Below, piece after piece: positions 1-7,952 of a stretch of 14,601 bases of DNA (positions are counted from its first letter, which is position 1; every line of letters starts with the position of its first letter). Under the pieces are notes generated by a model that was not told the origin of the DNA, searched no databases, and saw nothing but the letters and a program-made list of their open reading frames with translations. This DNA is from an uncultured Opitutales bacterium (lineage in GTDB: Bacteria; Verrucomicrobiota; Verrucomicrobiia; Opitutales; Intestinicryptomonadaceae): NCBI GenBank assembly GCA_900548275.1, contig URJY01000040.1:1-14601 (forward strand), written 5' to 3'. The translations under genes and the position numbers were made by a program.

Positions 1-101
1 TTGGCAATCTCCTATTCGCGCTTTTTTTATTGTCCCACTTTCGGGGTACGGTTCATGAACGACGCTCGGGGCTTTTTTTTGCGCGAATTTCGGCTGCGCG
101 G

Positions 102-791
102 TCAGCGCGGCATTTTGTAGCCTACGCCGCGCACCGTTTCAATCAGCGCGGACTTTTTGCCGAGCTTTTTGCGCAGGTTGACAATCGACACGTCTATCGC
201 CCTGTCGGTTACGGGGTAGCCGTCGCCGTGCAGGTTTTTTATGATGGTCTCGCGGGTGAAAACCCTGCCCTGCGCCTTCAAAAACATTTCGAGAATCGCG
301 AATTCGTTGGCGGTCAAATCGACGGGCTTTCCGCCTATTTTCACCTCGTGGAATTCCGAGTTCAGCTCGATTCCGTCGCGCGAGAGCGTCTCGGACGGGT
401 CTTGCGCCGCGCCCGAGGCGTCGCGCAGCTGCGCCCTTATCCTCGCGAGCAGCACGCGCGGGCTGAACGGTTTTGTGATGTAGTCGTTCGCGCCGTAGTC
501 GAGCCCGCTTACAATGTCCGCCTCCTCGCTCCGCGCGGTCAGCATAATTATCGGAATTTGCGGATAGCCTTTGTTTGCGCGAAAGATTTTGCAGAACTCG
601 GTTCCGTCCATTCCCGTCAACATCAGGTCGAGCAGAATCAGGTCGAAGCGCGAGCCTCCGTCGAACATCTTCAACGCCTTTTCGGCGGCGTCGGTACGCG
701 TGCACTTGTAGCCGTTTTTCGCAAGGTTGAACTCTATCAGTTCGCCTATGCTCTCTTCGTCTTCGATTATCAGAATGTGCTTGTCCGTCAT
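102..791 (-). CDS. phoB: Phosphate regulon response regulator PhoB (OmpR/PhoB family)
   Basis: DNA-binding response regulator that, once phosphorylated by PhoR, activates the Pho regulon. At 229 aa it matches the usual family length. The receiver domain (about residues 4-120) shows the acidic pocket E10-D11-E12, phosphoacceptor D55 in LLDLML, switch T85 and K107 in TKPF. The C-terminal winged helix (about 130-229) carries the family pattern LTANEFAILEMF, then DRAIDVSIVNLRKKL and a terminal RGVGYK. The start at 791 is chosen because the receiver fold begins at MTDKHILIIEDEE; the frame stays open further upstream but that part is antiparallel to phoR coding sequence and not protein-like. It lies 5 bp downstream of phoR, so the two are surely cotranscribed. 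No strong Shine-Dalgarno is visible (CGGATAG only). No terminator is seen in the 101 bases beyond its stop. Other OmpR-family regulators look alike; the pst context makes PhoB the clear choice. Confidence 0.95.
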   Translation of the reverse strand: MTDKHILIIEDEESIGELIEFNLAKNGYKCTRTDAAEKALKMFDGGSRFDLILLDLMLTGMDGTEFCKIFRANKGYPQIPIIMLTARSEEADIVSGLDYGANDYITKPFSPRVLLARIRAQLRDASGAAQDPSETLSRDGIELNSEFHEVKIGGKPVDLTANEFAILEMFLKAQGRVFTRETIIKNLHGDGYPVTDRAIDVSIVNLRKKLGKKSALIETVRGVGYKMPR

Positions 792-796
792 AAATG

Positions 797-2554
797 CTAT
801 CCGATTGTGATTGAAAATTCCGAGCCCTTCCCGAGCCCGCTTCTGGCACTGACACCGCCGTTGTGCAGCAGTGCGACGTGCTTTACGATTGCAAGACCGA
901 GCCCCGTTCCGCCCTGCGCGCGCGAGCGTCCCTTGTCGACGCGGTAGAAGCGTTCGAAGACGTGCGGGAGGTCGTCGGGCGGTATTCCCGCGCCGTTGTC
1001 CGACACCGTGATTTTTGCGCCGCCGCGTTCGCCCTTGTGCGCCTCGATTCCGATTTTCGCGCCGTGCCCGCCGTACTTTACTGCGTTGCCCACGAGGTTG
1101 CTTACCGCGATTTGAATCAGTCTGAAATCGCCCTTTACTTCGAGGTCTTCGGGGCATTCTATATCTATCGAATCGGCGTTGTCGCGCGCCTGCGCCTCGT
1201 GCGCCGAAACGGCGTCTTCAATCGCCGAGCGAAGCGGAAAATATTCGAAATTTTCGGCGTCGAACTTTTTCGCGAACTCGATTTTCGAAAGCAGCAGCAT
1301 GTCGTTTACGAGCGTGTCCATCCGCTCGGCTTCGCGCTCTATTATGGCGATGAAACGCTTTGCGGATTCGGGGTCGTCGGGCGTAAGCTCGAGCGTTTCC
1401 GCCGCCATCTTGATTGCGGTAATCGGCGTTTTGAGCTCGTGCGAAACGCCCGCTACGAACTCGCGCCGCAGGGATTCGTTTTTCTTGGCGTAGGAAACGT
1501 CGCGCATGACGAACAGCGCGCGGGGCGTCGCCGATTCGTAGGGCAGTTGCACGCCCACGAGCGCGTAGGTTTTTTCGGGCGACATCTCGATTTCGCGCAG
1601 AACTTCGCCGTCGGCGTTGAAGGTTTCGTCGATTGCCGCGAGCACTTCGGAATTGCGGAACGCCTCGGCGATGCCGATTTTTTCGGCTTCCTCGGGCAGT
1701 CCGAAAAGTTTTGCGCACGCCTTGTTGTAGTTTTTGAGCGTGCCCTTGCGCGAGCAGATGAACACGCAGTCGGTCATATACCCGAAGATTTCGTCAAGCT
1801 CGCAGTTGCGCTTGCGGAGCGAGTTGACGCGCTTTTTGAGCGTCTTCGACATCGCCTGAAGCGTCGAGCCGAGCGCGCCGATTTCCCTGATTCCGCTTTC
1901 GGGTATGGGCGAGTCGAAATTGCCGCCCGCGCATTCCGCCGCCGCCGTCGACAGCCTTTTGAGCGGCTCGGATATGCGCCTTGCGAGCCTGTAGGAGAAG
2001 TGCGCCGAAAGCAGGATTGCCGCCGCCGCGAGTGCCGCAATCTCGAACGTGAAAAGTTTTTTCGTCTCGCCGAGGCTCTTCATCGACACCGACTGCCGCA
2101 CGCAGTATTCGTAGCCGTTGTCGGTCTTTTTTCCCGCGGGTACGGCGACGTAGAGCATGCGCGAGCCGAGCGTTGCCGAGTAGTGCGCGGAAAAGTTTTT
2201 CTCGCCGTCGAGAGCCTTTTTGATTTCCGCTCTGTTGAGGTGGTTCGACATCGTGTTCTTGTCGGCGCGCGAGTCCGCGGCTATCTTGCCGTCCCTGTTG
2301 ATTACAGTTGTGCGGATTCCCGCGTTTCTGTCGTTGCGCCGGCATATTTCGGCGAGCTTTTCGGACGGCATATTCTGCTCTATCGCCGACGCCACGAAGT
2401 CCGCCGAGTTCGCCAGCAGCCGTTCGACGTTCGAGCGGTACGTCCGTTCGATGATTCCGTGCGCGGCGGTTGCAAGCAGTGCGATAATCGCAGTGCCGAC
2501 TATTGCCGACGACGCGAAAATCATAAAAAATACGCTTTTTTGTCTTTTTTTCAT
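797..2554 (-). CDS. phoR: Phosphate regulon sensor histidine kinase PhoR
   Basis: Inner-membrane sensor kinase of the Pho two-component system, 585 aa. Visible in order: TM1 (about 8-33), an extracytoplasmic segment (about 35-165), TM2 (about 168-190), a HAMP-like linker (about 190-245), a PAS-like region (about 250-355), HisKA with phosphoacceptor H372 in SHELKTP, and a HATPase_c domain with N-box N486/N490 (NLVGNAVKY), G1 DNGAG (519-523) and G2 GGTGLGL (548-554). It is longer than the 431-aa E. coli PhoR because it keeps a real periplasmic domain and HAMP, as in Gram-positive PhoR/PhoP systems. In E. coli, PhoR activity is set through PstSCAB and PhoU rather than by direct phosphate sensing; that this holds here is inferred from the adjacent divergent pst operon. 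Gene order is phoR then phoB, the reverse of E. coli. Confidence 0.93.
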   Translation of the reverse strand: MKKRQKSVFFMIFASSAIVGTAIIALLATAAHGIIERTYRSNVERLLANSADFVASAIEQNMPSEKLAEICRRNDRNAGIRTTVINRDGKIAADSRADKNTMSNHLNRAEIKKALDGEKNFSAHYSATLGSRMLYVAVPAGKKTDNGYEYCVRQSVSMKSLGETKKLFTFEIAALAAAAILLSAHFSYRLARRISEPLKRLSTAAAECAGGNFDSPIPESGIREIGALGSTLQAMSKTLKKRVNSLRKRNCELDEIFGYMTDCVFICSRKGTLKNYNKACAKLFGLPEEAEKIGIAEAFRNSEVLAAIDETFNADGEVLREIEMSPEKTYALVGVQLPYESATPRALFVMRDVSYAKKNESLRREFVAGVSHELKTPITAIKMAAETLELTPDDPESAKRFIAIIEREAERMDTLVNDMLLLSKIEFAKKFDAENFEYFPLRSAIEDAVSAHEAQARDNADSIDIECPEDLEVKGDFRLIQIAVSNLVGNAVKYGGHGAKIGIEAHKGERGGAKITVSDNGAGIPPDDLPHVFERFYRVDKGRSRAQGGTGLGLAIVKHVALLHNGGVSARSGLGKGSEFSITIG

Positions 2555-2581
2555 ATCGTTGTTTTTGCGTTTGATGCGCCG

Positions 2582-2611
2582 TTTCTACGCGCGGCGGAAG
2601 CGGCGGGTCAA
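2582..2611 (-). promoter_or_regulatory. Candidate sigma70-type promoter for phoR-phoB
   Basis: Read on the minus strand, TTGACC (2611-2606) is followed after 18 bp by TAGAAA (2587-2582). These match the -35 and -10 consensus at 5/6 and 4/6. Transcription would start near 2575 and give a leader of about 20 nt before the phoR ATG. The CTAAC repeat array lies just upstream of this -35, a suitable place for a bound activator. This is pattern matching only. Confidence 0.4.
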
Positions 2612-2624
2612 CGATGTTTTCGGC

Positions 2625-2668
2625 TCTAACAAACTTCTAACAATGGGCGCATAAAACGCTAACGTGTC
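2625..2668 (+). promoter_or_regulatory. Probable Pho box (PhoB-binding 11-bp direct repeats)
   Basis: TCTAACAAACT (2625-2635) is followed directly by TCTAACAATGG (2636-2646). A third CTAAC sits exactly two 11-bp steps later (GCTAAC, 2658-2663), and a slightly out-of-phase TTAAC follows at 2680-2684. Eleven-base direct repeats are the hallmark of PhoB/PhoP sites (E. coli CTGTCAT units; Bacillus TTAACA-like units). The array lies between phoR and the porin-pst operon, so it could serve both. The + strand -10 is not resolved: CATAAA (2650 or 2685), AATACT (2674) and TTTAAC (2679) are all weak options. Confidence 0.6.
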
Positions 2669-2794
2669 TTTGCAATACTTTAACGCATAAAAAATGCAAA
2701 CCTAATCGGGGGCGAATAAAATCGAAACAGGACTGTGCGAAGGTGTTCGGCGTCGAAGGTCGGAAAGGGCTTTCGGCGAAACATCGAAAAAACA

Positions 2795-4051
2795 ATGAAC
2801 TGCAAAATCACATCGACGGTAATCGGAACGCTGCTTCTGGCTGCGGCTTCGGTTCTCAATGCACAGGACAAACAAACCCTCGACTTGCTCGTGAGCAAGG
2901 GGATTATAACAAAAGAGGAGGCTGCGTCGGTCGCTAAGAAGTCGGTCGCCGTAGCGCCCAAGGAAAAGACGACAAAGTCGATAAAGCTCATCGGCAGACT
3001 GCAGATGCAGTACGAAAACATCAACACCGACGAAACCGTAAACGGCGTTGAAAGTTCGCTGACGGCAAAGAACGATTTCATAATGAGGCGTATGTTCCTC
3101 GGCGCGGCTGCCGACCTCGGCTCGGGCTGGGAGGCGGAACTTATCGCCGACTTTGCTCGCGACGATGCGGGCTACATCGACAAGGCTCTCATTTCCAAGA
3201 AAGTCGATTGGGACTCGCTTCAGGGCAAGCTGATTCTCGGCTACCAGAAGATCAACTTCGGCTTGGAGGAAAACACTTCGTCGTCGAAACTGCTGACCGT
3301 TGAACGCTCGCTCGCCACGCGCTACTTCACCGAAGGCGTAAACGGCAGAAGGCTCGGGCTCGGCGGCAGACACACTGGCGTTTTCTGGGCGGGAAAAATT
3401 CCGCAGGTCAAGGGTCTGGAATACGGCGTGTCGGTTACGAACTCGTACAACAACAGCCCCACGAAGCTTGCGGGCAACGCCGACAACAATCTGCTCTACG
3501 GCGCGAGCGTTTCGTATAAGACGAACATCGAAGACGTATCGCTGAAGGTCGGCACGAACTTCGCCTACACGAACGGCATGAACGTAAACAACAACGCGGC
3601 GCACTGCGAAGTGATGGGCGTCAACCCCTATTTGACGGCCTCCTATCTCGGCTTGACCGCGTACGCCGACTTTATGCTCGCGCAGGTTCAGAACGGCAGA
3701 AATTCGTACTCCGAAGACGCAACCCCGATGGGCGTGAACGTCGCAGCCGAATACAAGTTCGACATCGGAGACTTCGGCAAGCTCGCTCCCGTCGCCCGCT
3801 ACAGCTGGCTCGATACCGACGGACGCGGCGTGAAGATGTCCGACGGCATAAGAAACGCCAACGCCAACACGACGTTCGCATCCGGTCAGGGCATCTATGT
3901 CGGTCTGAACTGGTACATCAACGGCGACGCGCTCAAGTTCCAGCTCGGCTACGAATGGGCGCAACTCGACGGCGTGCAATCGGGCAGAACGGCGGTTGCG
4001 CAACACTCCGAAGCGAATGCGGTACGCGCGCAAATGCAGGTTCTTTTCTAA
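2795..4051 (+). CDS. Phosphate-selective porin (OprP/OprO family) with signal peptide
   Basis: Outer-membrane beta-barrel expected to admit phosphate or polyphosphate, 418 aa. A signal peptide occupies about residues 1-23 (MNCKITSTVIGTLLLAAA, then an Asn-Ala cleavage region). Next comes a short helical stretch, DLLVSKGIITKEEAASVAKK, of a kind seen at the N-terminus of other porins. The barrel starts around KLIGRLQMQYENI; alternating amphipathic strands and long Asn/Gly/Ser loops run to a C-terminal Phe (MQVLF), as expected for BAM-assembled barrels. I chose the ATG at 2795 because the in-frame start at 2735 would put 20 charged residues ahead of the signal peptide. It is the first gene after the Pho box and ends only 33 bp before pstS, so it probably heads the pst operon. 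Family placement is from overall pattern (PF07396-like); substrate selectivity is inferred from context. Confidence 0.85.
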   Translation: MNCKITSTVIGTLLLAAASVLNAQDKQTLDLLVSKGIITKEEAASVAKKSVAVAPKEKTTKSIKLIGRLQMQYENINTDETVNGVESSLTAKNDFIMRRMFLGAAADLGSGWEAELIADFARDDAGYIDKALISKKVDWDSLQGKLILGYQKINFGLEENTSSSKLLTVERSLATRYFTEGVNGRRLGLGGRHTGVFWAGKIPQVKGLEYGVSVTNSYNNSPTKLAGNADNNLLYGASVSYKTNIEDVSLKVGTNFAYTNGMNVNNNAAHCEVMGVNPYLTASYLGLTAYADFMLAQVQNGRNSYSEDATPMGVNVAAEYKFDIGDFGKLAPVARYSWLDTDGRGVKMSDGIRNANANTTFASGQGIYVGLNWYINGDALKFQLGYEWAQLDGVQSGRTAVAQHSEANAVRAQMQVLF

Positions 4052-4084
4052 AATCCAATTTCAATTCGAAAGGAATAACGGAAT

Positions 4085-4918
4085 ATGAAAAACACAATAT
4101 CGAACATTTTGAAGACAACTGCCGTTGCGGCTCTCGCCCTTTGCGGGGCGGCCGCTTGGGCTGAAACGAAAATCGTAATCGACGGCTCGACTACGGTCGG
4201 ACCAATCTCGAAGGCGTTCGCCGACTTCTACAAAGAGGGGCACCCGAACGTCAACATCACCATCAGCGAATCGGGCAGCGGCAACGGCGTAAAGAGCCTT
4301 ATGAACAAGGCCTGCGACATCGCGAATATGTCGCGCTTTATGAAGGACGCCGAATTTAAAAGCTGCGTAGACAAGGGCATCCGCCCCGTGGCGCACGTCG
4401 TTGCCTTCGACGGTCTGGCGGTAATCGTCAACCCGAAGAACCCCGTAAAGGCTCTCTCGATGCAGCAGATTTCCGACATCTACACGGGCAAAATCTCCAA
4501 CTGGAAGGAGCTCGGCGGCGAAGACGCGAAAATCGTGATTGTCTCGCGCGACACAAACAGCGGCACGTACGAAACCTTCAACGAGCTTGTCCTCAAAAAG
4601 GCTCCCGTCGCAAAGGACGCCGAATATGTCGGCTCGAACGGTCAGGCGCGCACGCGCGTGAACACCACAAAGAACGCGATTGCCTACGTGGGGCTCGGCT
4701 TTGCCGACGACTCGGTAAAGACGCTTTCGGTAAACGGAATCCTCCCGAATGCAAAGAGCGTTTCGAGCGGCAAATATCCCATTGCCCGCCCGCTGTTTAT
4801 GTTCACCGACGGCTACCCGAAAATGGGTTCGGATGTCTACAACTTCGTGACAATCCACCTTTCGAAAGAGGGTAGGGAAATCGTCTCCGACCTCGGATAC
4901 ATACCCGTTTGCGAATAG
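4085..4918 (+). CDS. pstS: Periplasmic phosphate-binding protein PstS
   Basis: Solute-binding protein that captures inorganic phosphate and delivers it to PstCA, 277 aa. Signal peptide about 1-26 (AAAWA then ET). C20 in the signal lacks a lipobox because Leu precedes it, so the protein should be soluble. Phosphate-contacting segments of the family are visible: DGSTTVGP (33-40), SGSGNG (63-68) and SRDTNSGTYETF (from S154). It is shorter than E. coli PstS (346 aa) and resembles the compact PstS of many other phyla. AAGGA at 4069-4073 gives a Shine-Dalgarno 11 bp before the ATG. It follows the porin at 33 bp and is separated from pstC by 127 bp containing a strong hairpin. High expression under phosphate starvation is expected but not shown by the sequence. 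Confidence 0.95.
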   Translation: MKNTISNILKTTAVAALALCGAAAWAETKIVIDGSTTVGPISKAFADFYKEGHPNVNITISESGSGNGVKSLMNKACDIANMSRFMKDAEFKSCVDKGIRPVAHVVAFDGLAVIVNPKNPVKALSMQQISDIYTGKISNWKELGGEDAKIVIVSRDTNSGTYETFNELVLKKAPVAKDAEYVGSNGQARTRVNTTKNAIAYVGLGFADDSVKTLSVNGILPNAKSVSSGKYPIARPLFMFTDGYPKMGSDVYNFVTIHLSKEGREIVSDLGYIPVCE

Positions 4919-4930
4919 ACGGCAGATTGA

Positions 4931-4986
4931 CTTGTAAAAATCGGGCGGGAAGCGGCACTCGGCGTTTCTCCGCCCGATTTGACAAG
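4931..4986 (+). other. Large intercistronic hairpin between pstS and pstC
   Basis: AAATCGGGCGG (4938-4948) pairs perfectly with CCGCCCGATTT (4970-4980). Outer arms CTTGT (4931-4935) and ACAAG (4982-4986) extend the stem across a small internal loop, leaving a 21-nt apical loop. Only TTT follows, so it is a poor terminator. It more likely stabilises the 3' end of the porin-pstS message or attenuates read-through into pstCAB, as REP-type hairpins do in other binding-protein operons such as malE-malF. The function is inferred. Confidence 0.65.
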
Positions 4987-5045
4987 CCCGAAAATGTCCC
5001 GAATCGGCAGACAAAAATCGAAATCCGACAACTGCAGCAACCGAA

Positions 5046-6176
5046 ATGAAAAGCGAAAAAAATCTGATAATGGACGTGCGCAACTGCGCGGCACAGGCGG
5101 TGCTTGCGCGCCTCGGACGCGCCGTTCTTCTGGCGATAACCGCCATTCCGACCGCGGCTGTTGTGTTCATAATATTTTTCATAGCAAAAGAGGCTCTCCC
5201 GTTCTTCGAGAACCTCGCAAATTTGAGGGAATTTTTCACGAGCACCAACTGGGCACCCTCTCGCGACGCCGACCCGCACTTCGGCGCGCTTTCCATTTTC
5301 TACGGCACTCTGATGGTAACCGTGGGCTCGTGCGCGGTCGCCGTTCCGCTCGGCGTTCTCGCCGCCGTTTGCCTCACCGAAATCGTGGGGCGCAAGACGG
5401 CTCAGTTTTTCAAGCCCGTCGTTGAGCTTCTCGCCGCCGTGCCGTCGGTGGCATACGGCTTTTTCGCGATTGTCGTGTTCGCGCCGATTCTCCAAAACCA
5501 CGGCGGCGCGCTGATTGCATCCGCCGTATTTTTTGCGGGCGCGCCCGTTGCGGCGATTGTCGCGCTCCCGCTTGCGGACGTGCTTTTCGGGCGTTTCATA
5601 AAGAACGGCGGAGTGCGCAGGACGGTCGAAATTTCGATGTCGGCGGCGGCGGTTCTCGGCGTTGCGGCAATAGCCTATCCGCTTCTTTCGCTCGAAATTT
5701 CGAGCGGCACGAACGCGCTCAACGCCTCGATAATCCTCGCCGTGATGGCGTTGCCGACAATCGTGAGCATTTCGCAGGACGCCCTTTCATCGGTGGGGCG
5801 CGATATGCGCGAGGGCTCGCTTGCGCTCGGGGCGACGCGCTTCGAGACGGTTTTCAAGGTTCTTCTGCCGTGCGCGAAAAGCGGCATAGCGGTCGCCGTG
5901 ATTCTCGGGCTTATGCGCGTTGTCGGCGAAACGATGGTCGTGTGGATGGCGAGCGGCAATTCGCTCAAAATTCCCGAACCCTTCTACAATTTTCTCGAAC
6001 CCGTGCGCACGCTCACCGCGACAATCGCGGGCGAAATGGGCGAAGCCGACCAGAGCACGGGTTCGGCGCGATACCACGTTTTGTTCGCGATGAGTCTGTG
6101 TCTGTTGCTCGGAGGTTTGTTCCTCAACGGCATAGGACAGTGGGTCGGTTCGGGATTTAAATCAAAGGGAAAATGA
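5046..6176 (+). CDS. pstC: Phosphate ABC transporter permease PstC (with extra membrane segment)
   Basis: Inner-membrane permease that pairs with PstA to form the phosphate channel, 376 aa (E. coli PstC 319). TM1 is about 25-47, followed by an extracytoplasmic loop and the conserved permease core from FYGTLMVTVG (85-94) through PLGVLAAVCLTEIVGR. PSVAYGFFAIVVFAPIL (133-149) is a family signature. The EAA-type cytoplasmic loop that docks on PstB is DALSSVGRDMREGSLALGAT (245-264), and RVVGETMVVW (291-300) follows. About 70 residues separate FAPIL from the next core helix (NASIILAVMALPTI), versus about 40 in E. coli; the surplus holds two hydrophobic runs (about 153-185 and 194-214) around KNGGVRR. 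No clear Shine-Dalgarno precedes the ATG. It overlaps pstA by 4 bp (ATGA), indicating translational coupling. Confidence 0.93.
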   Translation: MKSEKNLIMDVRNCAAQAVLARLGRAVLLAITAIPTAAVVFIIFFIAKEALPFFENLANLREFFTSTNWAPSRDADPHFGALSIFYGTLMVTVGSCAVAVPLGVLAAVCLTEIVGRKTAQFFKPVVELLAAVPSVAYGFFAIVVFAPILQNHGGALIASAVFFAGAPVAAIVALPLADVLFGRFIKNGGVRRTVEISMSAAAVLGVAAIAYPLLSLEISSGTNALNASIILAVMALPTIVSISQDALSSVGRDMREGSLALGATRFETVFKVLLPCAKSGIAVAVILGLMRVVGETMVVWMASGNSLKIPEPFYNFLEPVRTLTATIAGEMGEADQSTGSARYHVLFAMSLCLLLGGLFLNGIGQWVGSGFKSKGK

Positions 6177-7885
6177 ACACTTCAATGAGAAACATTTTGG
6201 ACAGGTCGTTCACCGCGCTTGCGTACGCTTCGCTCGCGGCGATGGCAGTCGCCGTCATACTTTTCCTTGCGCCGATAATCTACAACGGCGTCGGCGCGGT
6301 CGTCTTCAACGCAACCGTCGAACACGAAAAGTTCCTGCGCGAAAATCTCGACGCGGAGCTTTCGGAATCGCAGGCGGCGCGGATAACGGCGGCGGACGAC
6401 GCGCGCAAGCCGCTCTACGCAATGATGGCGGAATACGAAAACCCCGCGGGCGCGGCGGTTCTGGCGGAAAAGCTCGACGCCGCTTTCGACTCCTCCGTAA
6501 AGTCGATGGGCGGCTATTCGGACAAAATCTTTGCGGCTCTCGAACTGGGCGGCGCGGCGCGCGCGGAGGCGTTGCGCAAAGTTTCGCTCGACTTCTGGAA
6601 ACCCTATCTCGACGCCCTCGGCGCGGCGGTCGACAGGTCGGCTTCCGACGGCACTTCGATTGTGCTTGTCGATATTTTGAAGCGGCAGGGCGAACGTCTG
6701 GGCGGCGTTTCTCGTACTGAAATCGCGGAACTTTCGAAAATCAAAAAGCTCGGCTTCTCGCAGAAAAGCGCGCTGCGCCGCAATATCGGCGAGGTCGTTT
6801 CGGAGAAAATCGCCGCGTCCGTCGAGTCTCTCGAAGTTCGCAACAGGGCGTACGAAACGTTCTGCGCGGGCGTCGCCGAACTGCTCGGCGCGCGCTCGCC
6901 GATGGAGCGCGAAAGCCTCAAACTGATGCGCCAGAAATACGGTCAGACCCGAATGGACGGCGCGGAGCGGGTTCTCCGAAACTCCGTTATGCAAATCGTC
7001 GTCTACGGACGCGATTCCAACGGCGCGGAGTTCCAGCGCAGGGTCGATTCGGCGGAATATTTCCGCGGCACGCCCGTCGAAAAAATGGTTTCGTACATCT
7101 CCGAAAATTTCGAAAAAATGCTCGGCGCGCATATGACCGTCTACCTCGGCTTTTTCACCGACAACCCCTGCGACGCAAACATATTCGGCGGAATATTTCC
7201 GATGATTTTGGGCACGTTCTACCTCACGTTCGGCGCGATGTTAATCGCCGCGCCGCTCGGGATTATCGCGGCGATATATTTCGCCGAATATGCGCGCGGC
7301 GGCAAAATCACGGGCATACTCGATATGTGCGTGGGAACGCTTGCGGGAGTGCCGTCGATTGTCTTCGGTTTGTTCGGCTTGGCGTTCCTTATCAACACCG
7401 TGAAAATTTCCGACAGCAAAAGCGTTCTCGCGGGTGCGATGACCCTTGCGCTGCTGATTCTGCCCACGATTATCAGAAGCTGTCAGGAGGCGTTGAAAGC
7501 CGTTCCGCAGTCGTACCGCGAGGCGGCGTTGGGGCTGGGCGCGGGCAAATGGACGTCGATTTGCACTGTCATTCTTCCCGCCGCGCTGCCGTCAATGCTA
7601 ACGGGCATAATCATTTCGATGGGGCGCGCCGCGGGCGAGACCGCCCCGATTATTTTCACCGCCGCAACGAGCACCGGCGCGGCGTTGGCGTTGAACGAAA
7701 TTTTTACTCAGGCAACCCCCGCTCTGCCGTGGAACATCTACAATATCTGCTCGGAGCACGAAATGGCGGAGCGCGTTTCGCACGTCCAGTACGGAATGGT
7801 GCTCACTCTCGTGGGAATCGTGCTCGCGCTCAACGCCGTTGCGATATGGCTGCGCGCGCGCCTGCAAAACAAACTTAAATCATAG
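6173..7885 (+). CDS. pstA: Phosphate ABC transporter permease PstA with large extracytoplasmic insertion
   Basis: Second permease half of PstSCAB, 570 aa, nearly twice E. coli PstA (296). TM1 is about 14-43. Residues about 46-320 form a hydrophilic, charged, mostly helical-looking region with no match in E. coli PstA. The normal permease then resumes at GGIFPMILGTFYLTFG (339-354) and PLGIIAAIYFAEYARG, followed by AGVPSIVFGLFGLAF (391-405), the EAA loop EALKAVPQSYREAALGLGAG (439-458), GRAAGETAPIIFTA (484-497) and a last TM (about 541-560). By the positive-inside pattern the insertion lies in the periplasm between TM1 and TM2. Some proteobacterial PstA proteins carry a different-length insertion there (DUF3333); whether this one is homologous cannot be told by eye. 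Start overlaps the pstC stop; an AAAGGG stretch sits just upstream. Confidence 0.92.
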   Translation: MNTSMRNILDRSFTALAYASLAAMAVAVILFLAPIIYNGVGAVVFNATVEHEKFLRENLDAELSESQAARITAADDARKPLYAMMAEYENPAGAAVLAEKLDAAFDSSVKSMGGYSDKIFAALELGGAARAEALRKVSLDFWKPYLDALGAAVDRSASDGTSIVLVDILKRQGERLGGVSRTEIAELSKIKKLGFSQKSALRRNIGEVVSEKIAASVESLEVRNRAYETFCAGVAELLGARSPMERESLKLMRQKYGQTRMDGAERVLRNSVMQIVVYGRDSNGAEFQRRVDSAEYFRGTPVEKMVSYISENFEKMLGAHMTVYLGFFTDNPCDANIFGGIFPMILGTFYLTFGAMLIAAPLGIIAAIYFAEYARGGKITGILDMCVGTLAGVPSIVFGLFGLAFLINTVKISDSKSVLAGAMTLALLILPTIIRSCQEALKAVPQSYREAALGLGAGKWTSICTVILPAALPSMLTGIIISMGRAAGETAPIIFTAATSTGAALALNEIFTQATPALPWNIYNICSEHEMAERVSHVQYGMVLTLVGIVLALNAVAIWLRARLQNKLKS

Positions 7886-7952
7886 CGAAAAAATGGTCTG
7901 CACACTATCCGAAAAGGGAAAAGTACAAAATAATACCGAAAGCGAAAAACAG

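Noticed and set aside
1..101. Terminator for phoB
   Set aside because: The T-runs at 22-28 and 73-80 are on the + strand, so they cannot serve a - strand transcript, and no good hairpin precedes them. They may end a gene entering from the left, but this cannot be shown.
863..2629. 588-aa open frame antisense to phoR
   Set aside because: The opposite strand encodes an intact histidine kinase with every motif. The antisense product is Arg/Phe/Val-rich low-information sequence without domains, produced by GC-rich codon bias.
2702..4033. 443-aa open frame antisense to the porin
   Set aside because: The sense frame has a signal peptide, barrel pattern and terminal Phe. The antisense frame overlaps the Pho-box region and lacks any domain.
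4085..4165. PstS as a lipoprotein (Cys20)
   Set aside because: The residue before the Cys is Leu, which lipobox rules do not accept, and a good signal peptidase I site AWA follows six residues later.
4931..4986. Full intrinsic terminator splitting pstS from pstC
   Set aside because: Only three T follow the stem, and pstCAB has no convincing separate promoter in the remaining 60 bp.
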